Assembly (NCBI GenBank): GCA_947579605.1
Contig: OX388309.1
Location: forward strand, 19,290,713 to 19,354,712
Direction of reading: 5' to 3'
Source: Athripsodes cinereus
Taxonomy: Eukaryota; Arthropoda; Insecta; Trichoptera; Leptoceridae
Length of the DNA: 64,000 nt
Part shown: positions 1-11,465 of the stretch, piece by piece
Layout of the letters: every line of letters starts with the position of its first letter
Position numbering within the stretch: the first letter of the stretch is position 1
Notes under the pieces: model-generated
Told to the model about the DNA's origin: nothing
The model's database searches: none
The model's input: the letters and a program-made list of their open reading frames with translations, nothing else
Program-made: the position numbers and the translations under genes

Positions 1-1
1 C

Positions 2-325
2 TGGACAGGAGTAAAAATAAATGGGAAAAAGGTCGACATGATTAGATATGCTGACGACATAGCACTGCTCGCAGACTCCGAGATGGAGCTGAACGAAGCC
101 TTACGAAAAATGCAAAGTATACTGCTGTCAAAGTACAACATGAAAATAAATAAAGACAAAACAAAATGTATGGTCGTTGGAAGGGAGGAAGCGACTGCGA
201 ACATTGCCATAAATGGAGTGAGCATCAAACAAGTAAGAGAATTCGTGTACTTGGGCAGCAGAATAAACCAGGACGGACGCTCCAAATCAGAAATTGTGAG
301 CAGAATAAACCAGGCACGAATTTTT
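2..325 (+). pseudogene. non-LTR retrotransposon reverse transcriptase fragment, cut by the window edge
   Basis: The reading frame is open from base 2, so the left end is simply the window edge. The translation carries the RT catalytic box YADD (bases 47-58), preceded by GVKINGKKVDMIR. It continues through a palm/thumb region typical of insect endonuclease-RT elements (KINKDKTKCMVVG, then FVYLGSRINQDG near bases 241-275). Similarity to non-LTR RT breaks at about base 325, just after INQAR, and the frame then runs into AT-rich sequence and stops at 353-355. LINE copies are usually truncated at the 5' end; losing everything 3' of the RT implies a later deletion or rearrangement. It would have been the polymerase for target-primed reverse transcription. 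It may be the same family as the LINE tails at 1.4 and 6.0 kb, but no overlap proves this. Confidence 0.85.
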
Positions 326-1429
326 AGAATATTTACTAATTTTTTTATTGTTTAACCGGATTTGGGTGCAGATGACAAAACCAATCTCACTTCTTCCGAT
401 TAGATTCTACACAATGTTGCATTGTCTATGTCGCACACCTACAATCTTATTTAAAGATTACTGAAGTTATTTAAAGGAGTCATTATCAATAGACAGAAAT
501 AGGTACATGTAAATTAACAGATAATAATAAAGTATTGAGACAAAGTACACATACAATGACTAGTATATTAAGGTTATATTATGTATACTTCGTTTTTGTA
601 CAATATCAAGTAATATGTTAAATACATTTTATTAGTTCACCCGCATCTTTCAAATATTTAATAGATATAAAAGCGTATAGCAGATACATATGTATTATAT
701 TCGTTATATTATTTATCCACGTAGAGCTAATAAAAGAGCAAAATGCTGTAATATAAGGAAATGGTGAGAAGCAGTAGAAGATATAAAACTAATTATTACC
801 TTCAATAAAACTTCACTATATAAAGTATCAAATAATAAATAATATCGTATAAAATGGTGATGATAATTTTATTTTCTAATAAACTTTATTTGATAATATG
901 AGTTTTATATTACTTATTAGGAATATGAAAATAATATGAATTTTTATAACAAAACTTTAATATTGACATTATACTTTATATTGAACGCATTAGTTTTTAG
1001 GTAGGTAAAATATTGAATATTGAAAAGATAAAAACACATCTCATTTCAAGGAATAGGTAGGATCACGAAGAATAGATTATTGGGAAAATTGTCTGTAAAA
1101 AAAGTCTCTTAGTTAAGTTTTTTGAAAATCGTTTATACTCTACCTACATAGAAATGAATTAGGAAATTCAAAAAAGTTTTCAGGTATGGTATGAATGTCT
1201 GTAATTTATAAATTTCTTACATGGAACAAAGAACCTACTGGCTATTTTATATTTGTGGATAATGCCGTGAATTTTAAACCTCTTTTTCAATGGCAGCCAT
1301 TTACAGTTATAGTTAAATATTTTCTCATATCTTTCGATCCAATTTAAGATCTAGAAGAAAGAATTTAAGATCTTCTGTAATCTAGGAGAATGCCATATGA
1401 ATAGATATTATAATATAATACGTACTCAT
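326..1429. other. AT-rich sequence, no feature recognised
   Basis: I see no coding similarity, tandem repeat or terminal repeat. Open frames are short and codon content looks random. Confidence 0.6.
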
Positions 1430-1735
1430 GGACATTTGGATTTTAGCACATGTGGAGCGAATACATGACGAAGAAATGACGAAGAGGGTGTATTTACTAG
1501 AAAGACAGGGTTTGAGAATGCACTGTCGTCCAAGAACTTCGTGACACTGGATCAATTTCTCAAGGACAACCACGTGATGTGTAACAGAATTCAGCGTACA
1601 TGTTTGTGAAACTGGATAAATTTAGTCGATGTGAATGAAGTTTATAAGGGTACATCAATAAGGTGTTTGATTCTGGGGAAGCCAGCAGAAAAACTTCATA
1701 AACATGGAAGCTGTCCTCTCTAAGCCAACAAAAAT
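1430..1735 (+). pseudogene. decayed LINE C-terminus (same family as 5919-6532)
   Basis: On the plus strand the pieces HVERIHDEEMTKRVYLLERQG, then a CRPR/GRPR-like stretch and MKFIRV, follow in order the intact-looking C-terminus read on the minus strand at 5919-6323 (HVERMQDERMTKRMYLSERRG, RGRPRATW, EEAKEV). Stops and frame changes occur near 1540, 1580 and 1605, so this is a dead, older copy. It matches only the last 100 or so residues of the LINE protein, the basic region after the RT thumb. The antisense open frame at 1382-1573 is a shadow of this fragment. Confidence 0.7.
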
Positions 1736-2261
1736 AAGAATTTCAGGATGGGTAGCAAGCCTCATCGCTCTATATCAGATGTAAAATTTATCAATGTTTT
1801 CGAACGCATTCTTTTAACAAGAAAACTTACGAATAAAATGGGAGACCAATTCTGTGCCTGGTACTCTACGGTCAAAAGTTTTAAAGCAAGAAATATTTAC
1901 TATGTTGCCAAATATCGTATTTATTTTAAATTTGTATTATTGTAATTACGTTGGTATCTATTACAATTCAAATTATTTTACATTGGATACGCGTACTATC
2001 AAAATAAAATAATGTAGGTACTTGAAAAAAAATGGGTGCGACCTAGAAAACATTGCGTTCAAAGTCATCTGGTATTATATGTGTGGGTGAGGAGGTTCTC
2101 GTAATAAAAATATTATGTGAATGTAAAATTAAAACTACTTGTTTAATATTCCAAAGCAGTGGTTCTTAAAGTTGACTGGGTTCTGACCATCTACCCAAAA
2201 TTTCCAATCTTGGGATCAACCTTTTAAGTTTTTTTACAAAGCTATTTCTATTGGAAGGATG
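1736..2261. other. no recognisable feature
   Basis: A 65-codon frame at 1748-1945 has no recognisable motif or signal peptide and is probably chance. The rest is AT-rich. Confidence 0.5.
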
Positions 2262-2405
2262 TATTTTTTTAAGATATATCTGCCTTTAAAAGTAAGCTAA
2301 AAACTCGTGTTGTAAAAGAGGAGTTTGCCGGCACACGGGATCGAACCACGGACCCCCTTTTCACGAGGTCAAGACTCCACCTCTAGGCTACTGACGAACT
2401 CGTTA
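2262..2405 (-). repeat. tRNA-derived SINE, copy 1 (internally deleted)
   Basis: Read on the minus strand it starts with a pol III A-box-like GTAGCCTAGAGGTGGAG, then a B-box GGTTCGATCCC, then a body (GCCGGCAAACTCC, TTTTAGCTTACT) and ends AGATATATCTT plus an A-rich tail. The order matches the copies at 26637 and 58696. About 40 bp between the AAAGG and AGATATATCTT blocks, present in those copies, are missing here, so this is a deletion variant. It was inserted opposite to the other copies. Confidence 0.85.
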
Positions 2406-4429
2406 GTTTGTTTCCGTTTTTCCTTTATTACAATTACTGCATTCCATTAGGTCCCACTTAGAATTCGTTTGGGCGACCTATAGTTTAGGTAAAATACCAT
2501 TTCATGATTTGTAAGTATTTTAAAAAATGATTAAAATTATTTGATAATATTAATATTTCACTCTTCAATTATTTTTATTTTTGGGCTTTATTTTAAAAGA
2601 TATAAATGAATGAAATAATACATGGACACTTACAAATTGGACATTACATTGCATATTTTATTGATCGTGATTGTATTATCGTACTAAATACATATATGTG
2701 TAAGTGTATTGTCTGTAATGTTCTGTTTTATGATCCTGTGTATGTATCTTATCTTATTCCAAACTTAACATTGAAAAAAACTAGGATAGGAAAAATAAGT
2801 AAATATTTTATGCCCGAGATTTTGAGTAGAAAAGTGCATCCTCCTCTCATTGTAGGTAGGTACATTAAAAATAATATTGTGATTATAGTCGAAACGCTAA
2901 CGTCGTCATCCCATGTAGCGTCGTTATAATCGTTACCATTATAATAAAACTACCAGACAACTTTGCTTCCATTAATAATAAAACATATTATTGCTTCACC
3001 TAGAAATTATAATATTCTTAAAGATAACATTACTGGTTTTGCATTTTCATTTCTCGTTTGATATATATCTTAACGTACACAGGAAAAAGAAAATCTAATA
3101 AATGTATACATTAATTATAACTTGAAAAAAAGTATAAACTTTGATTTGGCAGAGAGAGATTTGCGTGTTTACCAAATGCAGTTAGTCCGCTGTCCACTCC
3201 ATTGTGTGATATATCATGATTGTATGAAAGAATGAAATACAATAATATAATAGATAATATCCTACTTTTTCCTGAAAGTCCTCGAGTGTTTTGTTAAAGA
3301 TATGTATATTCACAAATATCACGTAGTTTTATAACATTTTTACCTACATAAATAAATGTACTTTTCTCCATTGTGTTTTCTGGGTAAGGAGCCCATTACG
3401 CTCACGAATTCTCCAAAGATACTTGTCCACTGCTGCTTCCTGGACCTTCAGCTAGCTTCCTCATTTTCAATTCAGCGATGAGGTTTGCCATTCACAGTGA
3501 TTTTATAAGTTTTGATGACATGCAGAGGACAACTTAAAAATTCATTATTTACAGTTAGTCCATCGGTTACCTCACTTACGGAAGATAATAGGACATTGTA
3601 TTCAGAAGCTACAGTGAGCTTAATTAAAAAAAAAACAAGTAGGTAAGACAAAAAATGAATATTGAATCCTTAAATAAAGCGAATTGATGTACTATCTAGT
3701 ACTACCAACAATACGAACATAATATTTTATTGTATGTCTCACGTACATGATGTATTGTAGTTGGATCAAATCTTATTATTATTTAGGTGAGTCTGTAAAT
3801 AAATATTGTTCAAAAGAAAACCAAATTGGATCTCAATCATTTGAAGGGGACTGGAGAATAGTGTCTAAAAATAAATTCAAAATAACACGTGGTATGGTCG
3901 TTGTTGCCATACTGTATGAGTAGGTAGGTACATACTAGTTATGTAGTAGGTCCCTACATATGGGAACATATTTTGTTTTATTACTAGCTTTTATAACCCG
4001 GCATCGCTCGGGTTTAAAAACAGATAATCATCCAAATAAATGTGTTAAAACTACACAATCTTATTGAAAAAAGTGAAGTAAGCACTAACTACGTAAAACT
4101 GATTAAGTAAATAAAAAGTGCAAAACCTATATAAAAAAATTTCTTCCCAATTTCAAAACATGAAGTTTGTAATCACACACGTCAATATTAGTAGGTGCCT
4201 ACCTGAAAAAAAGTAGGTACTTTAACCTCTTCCCAATTTAAAAACTCAGTGTTTAAAACCCACATCCCCTTATTTAAGTAAAAAATTAGGAAATGCCTAT
4301 AACAGAAAAAAACGGGTAAATGCTCTATTTTGAGAAAAAATAATAATAATTGGTTGGTTACCTACCAACATAGTTAAATAAAATTTCCCACATTTGAATT
4401 GGTATTTTAAGTTTTTATTTTCAGTTACT
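2406..4429. other. AT-rich, with one possible LINE remnant and a small hairpin
   Basis: Mostly featureless. On the minus strand at about 3385-3480 the translation includes ELKMRKLAE and, after a stop, WAPYPENT, which loosely resembles the extreme C-terminus of insect LINE proteins; I hold this at low confidence. At 3988-4005 the sequence CCCGGCATCGCTCGGGT makes a short GC hairpin often seen dispersed in insect genomes. The 107-codon frame at 2606-2929 shows no motif I recognise. Confidence 0.4.
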
Positions 4430-4683
4430 TAGATATTCAGATGTTTTGTCATTAGATTAAAAAATAAAAAAAATAACAAAACCCAGATAGGTATATCTTT
4501 TATAAAAAAAAATAACTACCAATAACATCAAAGTATGTTTATTATTCTATGGTAACAACCAAACGACCTCCTCAAACATGAATTGTCGTTTTACAGTTAC
4601 TGGATGTTGGAAATTTAACATCCAGTAACTGTGTGCAAATTTGACTTCTGGTTTCAGTCTACATTTTTTTCAGTTTGTAATAC
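4430..4683 (+). repeat. left member of a diverged direct-repeat pair flanking a MITE
   Basis: Blocks here recur in the same order and orientation at 5106-5300: TCAGATGTTWTGTCATT, then a CAACCAAAC/CCTCAAACAT block, then GGAAATTT, then TTGACTTCTRGTT and CAGTCTACA. The MITE at 4684-5105 lies exactly between the two copies. At 4593-4632 the left copy also holds a perfect 16-bp inverted repeat (arms 4593-4608 and 4617-4632, loop GGAAATTT) that the right copy lacks. Confidence 0.7.
4593..4632. repeat. perfect 16-bp hairpin
   Basis: Arm ACAGTTACTGGATGTT (4593-4608), 8-nt loop, and its exact reverse complement (4617-4632). It is not followed by a T-run and lies in transposon-derived sequence. Confidence 0.9.
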
Positions 4684-5105
4684 TAAAGTAGCATTCACAT
4701 TGCTTCACCTGTTCACATTTGTTCATCCTATACATTCACTGCCATCCGACACTCACGGTCATGTTGTATGTAGTTTGACGTCGTAAAAATAAATGAAAAA
4801 TAGCACTTAATAAAATTTAAATCAAATGAATAAAATTCACGAAAGTATGATAATTTGGTACACGATTCTGACTTTCAATACAAATTCATAGAGAATAAGA
4901 CAAATTAAAGGATAAAACTTGTTTATGGTCGTTTCAGTGAAAGGACCTTTCGTCAACATTATGTCGGGTAGTAATCGGTTTCATCCGGAATCGCTAGTGA
5001 TTGATGAAACGATTGACTATTGATGAAACGCCTGTTCACACCTTTTTATTTTGGAGGATCATCCAGAGTGATCACTGGAAGTGAACAAATGTGAGCGCTC
5101 CTTTA
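4684..5105 (-). mobile_element. MITE, third copy of the family found inside the hAT element
   Basis: The ends read TAAAGTAGCATTCACATTG on the left and, reverse-complemented, TAAAGGAGCGCTCACATTTG on the right, an imperfect TIR. Internal blocks (CATGTTGTATGTAGTTTGACGT, GGTCGTTTCAGTGAAAG, GGAGGATCATCC, AGTGATCACT) are shared in order with the copies at 43265-43744 and 43859-44330. No transposase is encoded, so movement would depend on an autonomous relative. It is assigned to minus only because its short conserved peptide-like stretch reads that way. Superfamily is uncertain; the target duplication is not clear. Confidence 0.75.
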
Positions 5106-5300
5106 GATAATCAGATGTTATGTCATTTAATTAAAAAGGATTAAGTACCGGTAACAACTAAGCATATTAATTATTATTCACCGGGAGCAACCAAACATTT
5201 TCCTCAAACATTAATTGGCGTTTACAGATTGGAAATTTGAAATATATTTACGGTGTACAAAATTGACTTCTAGTTACAGTCTACAAATCTAAATTATTAT
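5106..5300 (+). repeat. right member of the direct-repeat pair flanking the MITE
   Basis: Diverged copy of 4430-4683 (see that entry), lacking the perfect hairpin. After it, 5301-5663 shows nothing recognisable. Confidence 0.65.
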
Positions 5301-5918
5301 GTTTCAGTCAGCTAATTTAACGTCTAGTTACACCTTGAGTATTATGCTTTAAGTCTAAGATCTATTTAGCACCAAAATAGCTATATGTCATAATAATAAT
5401 CTGCTCTATGCGTGCCAAAATCATGCATAAATAAGCACGTATTACCAAACGGATTCAATGTAGGATATACCAAAAACTTATTTTAAATAGAATCTGCAAT
5501 CCAATCTACTGATGTTGGTGTGATATGTATTATCAATAACAATTATTTATTTTTCAGGTACTGATTTTAAAGTAACGAATACTCATAAAACCATAATAAA
5601 GTAAAGATTAATAACCATAACCAATAACCAATTTTCTGGCAACATTTATTTTCTAGCAACCCAGGGAGGCGTTCAAACAGTCACCGAGTGATCACTCGAC
5701 GACGCTCTATCCGTTCACGCGCCCGGAGCGAGTCACCCGACGACTCGCACTGTTGCGTTCAGGCATGTCGTCGGGTGATCTACCGAAATCATAGCAAGAT
5801 GATTATCACTCTGACAGTTACCTTGACGTTTGAGTGATGACGGTTGCCAAAACAATTGCGAAGTTAATCGTAATTATGGTGTATTCTTGTCTTATATAAT
5901 TACTACTATACTATACCC

Positions 5919-6532
5919 TCACGCCATGTCCCAGGAGGGGTAGGCAGAGAGAACGGAACGCCATATAGATCTATCCTTACATACTTCTTTCGCTTCCTCT
6001 ACATTCATCCAGTTTCTCATACATGCACGCTGATTTCTCTTACTCAGCACGCGTCCGTCCTTAAGAATTTGGTCCACGTGATCAAGCCACGTGGCTCTTG
6101 GACGTCCGCGCTTTCTCACACCCCTTCTTTCAGATAAATACATCCTCTTCGTCATCCTTTCATCTTGCATTCGCTCAACATGTCCAAACCATCTCAACTT
6201 GTTTACACGCATTCTGTTCACAACACTCCTCTCACATCCGCTCATTCTCCTGATATCCTCATTCTTCACTCTATCTCGCAACGTTTTACCAACCATTCTT
6301 CTCAGTGAACATGTCCAAACCATCTCAACTTGTTTACACGCATTCTGTTCACAACACTCCTCTCACATCCGCTCATTCTCCTGATATCCTCATTCTTCAC
6401 TCTATCTCGCAACGTTTTACCAACCATTCTTCTCAGTGAACGCATTTCTACAGCATTTATTCCACTCTCATCCTTTTTCAACCACGTCCAAGTTTCGCTT
6501 GCAAACATAAGTGTCGGTATATAATTTTTCAA
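5919..6532 (-). pseudogene. LINE C-terminal region, frameshifted by an internal tandem duplication
   Basis: Minus-strand translation gives a clear LINE post-RT region: ASETWTWLKKDESG, NAVEMRSLRRMVGK, CERSVVNRMRVNK, LRWFGHVERMQDE, RGRPRATWLDHV, NQRACMRNWMN and a stop at 5919. The gene is split between two overlapping frames (6302-6532 and 5919-6323) because 131 bp are duplicated in tandem (6177-6307 repeated as 6308-6438), and 131 is not a multiple of three. Apart from this one lesion the reading frames are clean, so the copy is fairly young. The product would bind nucleic acid downstream of the polymerase domain. It lies inside the TIR element at 5664-6961. Confidence 0.85.
6177..6438. repeat. 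exact 131-bp tandem duplication
   Basis: 6177-6307 and 6308-6438 are identical by eye. The unit starts at AAC, and a CAAC/GAAC microhomology sits at the junction. The duplication lies wholly in LINE coding sequence and causes its frameshift. Confidence 0.95.
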
Positions 6533-6769
6533 AACAGAAAATCATATTTTTTTAGTTCAAGAAGTGAAATGAAAGAGAAATTAAAATAGTTAGTGCAGAT
6601 TTTAGTGAATAATTTATTTTTTACGGTTTGTTTAAATATGCATTATCCTAAAAACATTCTTAAAACAAAGCCAATTTAACTATTCAAATTAAAAACGTAA
6701 TCAAGTAAAGCATGACGCACTACCGCGAATGAATCTTACGAAAATGGCGCCAGTACGATGACATTTGGG

Positions 6770-6860
6770 ATGTGAGCGCCCTTGAGGTGGATTTTTTTTC
6801 ACAAAACGGCGCTTTACAAATCATCCAAATAATAATAATAATATAAAAACGCTCAAAGTT
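6770..6860 (+). repeat. 3' tail of a CR1/L2-like LINE
   Basis: The signature GAGCGCCCTTGAGGTGG, a spacer, then ACGGCGCTTTACAAAT and an (AAT)n run recurs at 45184-45235 directly after a LINE stop codon, and on the minus strand at 33105-33175 and around 42750. This fixes it as the non-coding 3' end of that LINE family. No coding part is left here. Confidence 0.75.
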
Positions 6861-6961
6861 GTTCACGATTATCCGGGGTGCCATTCACCACTCATTGCAA
6901 CTTCATGGTCGCTCAGGTCACTGAACATCGAGCGATATTTATGTTACCCTGAACGCCTCCC

Positions 6962-7562
6962 AGATAAAGCGTTGGATTTTGACATTTGTGGCACTTATAT
7001 GACAGTTTTGAGATGTTTGCATTTAGAACGTATAATATTCTATAATTATTTTGAATTTAGAATACCCCAGTGAAATTTAAAAATACCGCAAACCAAACAA
7101 TAATAATTTTATTATGTGAAATTACAAATCGCGGTCATAATTCTTTATTTGAAATGTAATTATATTCCTAAAATAGATGTTACACAAATGACGTTTTATA
7201 TTTAGCTACAATTTTATTTTTGGAGTGAGACATTGCCTTAAAACGGAATTATAAAGCTGGTATGCAATTCTAACAATTTACTTTATCAATAGCCAATATC
7301 TTAATATCTAAACTTTGAAAATCTCATGTTTTTAGATGCTTGTTTTGAATAAATGAAATACTTCTAATGAAACAAATAGATGGAGGCATAATATGTGGTA
7401 ATATATTACAAAAGTGCCTACTTAAATTATCACCGTATTATGTTAAATGCAAGTTTACTTATGTTATCTATGGGTTAATTAAAAATGAGAAAAATGAGGC
7501 ACATGAGATGATTAAAAATGATATATTTCATGCCATTGTATTTGAGTTGGATCCCAGTTTTT
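6962..7562. other. no recognisable feature
   Basis: AT-rich. A 65-codon frame at 7367-7564 has no recognisable motif. Confidence 0.5.
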
Positions 7563-9238
7563 GATAAAACAGATAACTATATTTTGAAATAAAAAGGAAC
7601 TCTGAATATCTTACAATAAAATAAAAACATGTATTAATAGTATCGTTGTCGATATATAAGATTTTTTTAGATTTTGGAGTTTAGCATACTTCGACAATAG
7701 AACATTGAAGTATCACTGAATTAATAATTCTATGTTTTTGATATAACAGATAACTATATTTTGAAAAACTCTAAACATCTTACAATAAAATAAGAAGACG
7801 TATTAATAGTATCGTTGTAGATATATAAGATTTTTTAAGATTTTGAAGTTTAGCATACTTCGACAAAAGAACATTGAAACATCACTGAATTAATAATTCT
7901 ATGTTTTTGATATTACAGATAACTATATTTTGAAAAACACTAAACATCTTACAATAAGATAAGAACATACAAATCACAAAACAAACAAACAAATGAACCA
8001 ATGTACCAACCTAAATATTAATGTATTGGATTCTATGTCATTCATGTCGGCCAATATGAAATTAGCTCAAGATGTCAAAAATATGCAATTTTAACTCGCA
8101 TAATTCAGGAGTTTTTATCATAACCAAACACAATAATTTATAACCAAAATAATCCCCAAATGTTTAGTTTCAGTACTGATGTATTTCTCGTTACATCCAT
8201 TGTGAAATTAATTCAGTACATTGAAAAATGTTCGACCATGAATATTGCTACTTACAAAAACTTTCATAGATTTTTCCATACAAATTTTATTATTATAATT
8301 TCTTTGTCAATACATAAGATATTTTAAATGTTTTTGGCCTTGAACGTGCCCAGGAGATGAGACCTCGTATAGAGTGTATTATTTTACTTCTGTCTTTCCT
8401 TATTTCAGAGTCCATTGAGGACATACGAACTAACGAACGCTTTAGAATATTTATGTGTGGATGATACATTTCATTTGATATGATAAATCTTTCTAAATTC
8501 TCTGTGTTTGATATAACAGATAACTATATTTAGAAATAAGAAGAAACTAAGAATATCCTACAATAAAATAAGAACACATATTGTCGATTGTTGTAGATAA
8601 TATGAGATTTTTGTGATTTTACAAAACATCAACAAAAGATTGTTGATACATCATGATTTATAAATTCAATCTTTATAAAAGAATACTTATTAAATGTTTT
8701 CAGCTCGCATACTGGATGAGACATATCGTAAAGAGGACATAAAAGTCAAAAAACAAACAAACTAATGAACCGATGTACCAACCAAAATATTAATGTATTG
8801 GATTCTATGTCATTCATGTCGGCCATTATGAAATTAGCCCAAGATGTCAAAAATATGCAATTTTAACTCGCATAATTCAGGAGTTTTTATCATAACCAAA
8901 CACAATAATTTATAACCAAAATAATCCCCATATGTTTAGTTTCAGTACTGATGTATTTCTCGTTACATCCATTGTGAAATTAATTCAGTACACTGAAAAA
9001 TGTTCGACTATGAATATTGCTACTTACAAAAACTTTCATAGATTTATCCATACAAATTTTATTATTATAATATCTTTATCAATACATAAGATATTTTAAA
9101 TGTTTTTGGCCTTGAACGTGCCCAGGATATGAGACCTCGTATAGAGTGTATTATTTTACTTCTGTCTTTCCTTATTTCAGAGTCCATTAAGGACATACGA
9201 ACATACATACGAACGCATTAGAATATTTATGTGTGGAT
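7563..9238. repeat. interleaved direct-repeat block (A-A-a-B-A-B)
   Basis: Unit A, about 175 bp, begins GATATAACAGATAACTATATTT and occurs at 7563-7738, 7739-7908, as a truncated copy at 7909-7968, and diverged at 8511-8690. Unit B, about 480 bp, occurs at about 7980-8462 and 8752-9238 with an offset of 772-775 bp and only a few differences; it contains GTCATTCATGTCGGCCA, GAACGTGCCCAGGA and ends TTTATGTGTGGAT. The sequence after A4 also resembles part of B (CGCATACTGGATGAGAC against CGTGCCCAGGAGATGAGAC). No coding content. Probably a non-autonomous element amplified in tandem; the family is unknown to me. Confidence 0.85.
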
Positions 9239-10259
9239 TATTACAGAGTTCACTGTATTGAGCCATACTGTATTAGTAGGTATACAATCTGTAAAATGTA
9301 GTTTGTTTATGGTGATTTATTTTTAGTATCCCTAGTATTTGTGTGTATGTTCGTTTTAATTTTACGTCTGTTTCGTTTACATCGCTGTGGTCTTGTAAAC
9401 TAAGAGTATTAAAAATTTAGTACTAAGACTGATATACCTAACCATATTTGATAAAACCAATACCTCCTGAATAAAAAAGGTCTCATAATCTTTTCTATGT
9501 GTGTTTGAGTGACCTATTAAAGGCGAAACAATTCATAAATATGTATTCAATTCAGTGACCAATTGTGCCATATACCTATTACAAACTTCTTGTGTTTCAT
9601 ATCACGAAAAGGAGAATTTGTAAGTTCATCAGAATGTTTTCGTTTTAATTAGTTTTAAATTTTTATTTGTTTAATTTGAATTTAGTTGATGATGCTTAAT
9701 TAAATAATATTTTTATCTATAGTACTCTCGCTATTGGACCGTAAGGGTGAGCAATGATTCGACTGATACTCATGTTTTGAGGAAATATGGTGATTTTTGG
9801 TATATACATATTATGATGTGATGTAGGTAATAAAGACAAAATATTGCAATGTTAAGAAAACTAGATTACTTATATCTGTTTTGTTTATAATGTTTGTGAC
9901 ACTTATTTACAGTCTCGTAATAATAATTATTAATTTATGGGAAGATTTCGTAACAATACAAATAAGTAACAATTAGGTGTCGCTAACGAGAGAGTATAAT
10001 AATTCAGGTGATAATAATGTAAACAATTATTTTGATAGTCATAGTAATGTTACAATAAATTAATTAATATTTGTGTCTGTTCATATGTTTATATATAGTT
10101 AAAATGTACTGTAATTAGACAAGATAGAGAACAAATAATACACTTTATACGCCGTTCTTTGGGTAAGTTTAGGACAAAAAATAATGAACATCTAACATGT
10201 ATATTGAAAGAGAAAAAAGTCAAATCAGATTTGTATGAGAATTGAAAAGAGCGTTTTCA
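9239..10259. other. no recognisable feature
   Basis: AT-rich, non-repetitive as far as I can see. Confidence 0.5.
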
Positions 10260-10799
10260 ATGATAGGATAGAACACACCTTTATTTCAATTTTTTAACAC
10301 ATATCTATATATAATGAGTTACAATCCATTGGATTGGTCTGCAACGAGTTTTGACTTATTTCTCCACTCCTCCCTATTCTCAGCCAGTCTCTTCAACTCC
10401 ATATATGAGCCACAGCTCATGTCCCTCTTCAGTTGGTCCATATAGGCGTCTCTCGGTCGACCTCTGCCATTTGTGCCTTCGGTCCTGCCCTCTGCGATTG
10501 CGATGAGCAGTCCTGGGTGCCTGATGTTGTGGCCAATCCAATTAGCTCGTTGTTGGCAGATTCTTTTGAGGAGTTGCCTTTTTTTCGCCAACCCTGGTTA
10601 ACACTTCTTCGTTTTCGACGTGTTCCGACCAATGAATCTTCAGCATGCGTCTATAACACCACATTTCAAATGCCGCTAACCGTCCGCTTTCCCTCTTACT
10701 GATGGTCCACGTCTCGCATCCATATAGCAGAATGCTCCACACAAAGGCTTTAGTGAGATTCATAACACATATCAAGGTGGAGAAAAAAAGTGTGTCCAA
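10260..10799 (-). pseudogene. LINE C-terminus and 3' end with a homopolymer frameshift
   Basis: Minus-strand translation gives LLYGCETWTISKRESGR, AFEMWCYRRMLKIHW and HVENEEVLTRVGEK in one frame (10542-10799), then in a second frame KRQLLKRICQQRANWIGH, GRGRPRDAYMDQLKRDM, ELKRLAENREEWRNK and a stop at 10319. The two frames meet at a run of seven T on the plus strand (10579-10585), so one inserted or lost base broke the gene. The 3' end GGATTGTAACTCATTATATATA is shared with the copy ending near 23008. 5' truncated, lacking RT and endonuclease, as expected for incomplete target-primed reverse transcription. The same family recurs at 17881 and 22695. Confidence 0.88.
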
Positions 10800-11461
10800 A
10801 ATTTGTATCTGAATAACGTAACGTAACGTAACATTTGCTAGTAATTAAACTTACTCTACAAAATTAAATCAACAAAATCTCTCATCAGATCATCATTTAC
10901 CTAATATGGACAGAACCATCAAAAATATTTGAATCAATTTGTTGCCAGTTTTGAATCATTTCCTTCTTAATTATGTTTTCTTAGAAAAATGCATGTGCTC
11001 TCAGCAAGTATTAAATTTGTCAATTTGGTGTTAATTTCCTGTGTGAAGCTGGATAAAATAATGTAATAAATTATTATTAATTTTAATATTTATTCATATC
11101 ATTTTATGTACAACACCAAACAAGGGAAGAAGAGGACGTGAATTGAAAACAGCGACCAACAAAAGAGCTTCGATATTTTGAATAAGGAAATAACGATCCA
11201 GCTAATCGTCACAAATAATAACTCAACGTTCCTAACGATCCTTGAATACAAAACACCTATATTTTATCATTCCATCAATCAAAGTAGGTACCTATACCTT
11301 TATTATTATTATTACCCTTACACAAAATCAAATCTATTATGCTTAGCACCAAGGACATAGCAACGGTGAACATTTTATATTATAAAGAATCTTAAATCAA
11401 ATCTTTGTAGTAGGTACGTCCGTCGCGACGATATTGTTGTGTAAAATATTATTAATAATAA
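10800..11461. other. no recognisable feature
   Basis: AT-rich flank of the LTR element. A three-unit CGTAA run sits at 10817-10832. A 60-codon frame at 11178-11360 is not convincing. Confidence 0.5.
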
Positions 11462-11465
11462 TATT

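Larger units (their letters stand above)
5664..6961. mobile_element. TIR DNA element carrying LINE fragments
   Basis: The left end GGGAGGCGTTCA (5664-5675) is repeated as the exact inverse at 6950-6961. Just inside the left end is a GC-rich subterminal zone (5680-5790) with clustered motifs GAGTGATCACTC, CGACGACGC, CCCGACGACTCG and GTCGTCGGGTGATC, the sort of repeated site transposases bind. There is no transposase; the cargo is a minus-strand LINE 3' end (5919-6532) and a LINE tail at 6770-6860. I could not define a convincing target-site duplication (left flank ends CCCA, right flank begins AGAT), so the boundaries are a proposal. The palindrome AGTGATCACT is shared with the other MITE family in this window. 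Confidence 0.55.

Noticed and set aside
6091..6384. Plus-strand frames at 6091-6384 and 6330-6524
   Set aside because: Antisense of the LINE C-terminus; repeated stretch caused by the 131-bp duplication.
10433..10702. Plus-strand 89-codon frame
   Set aside because: Antisense of the minus-strand LINE tail.
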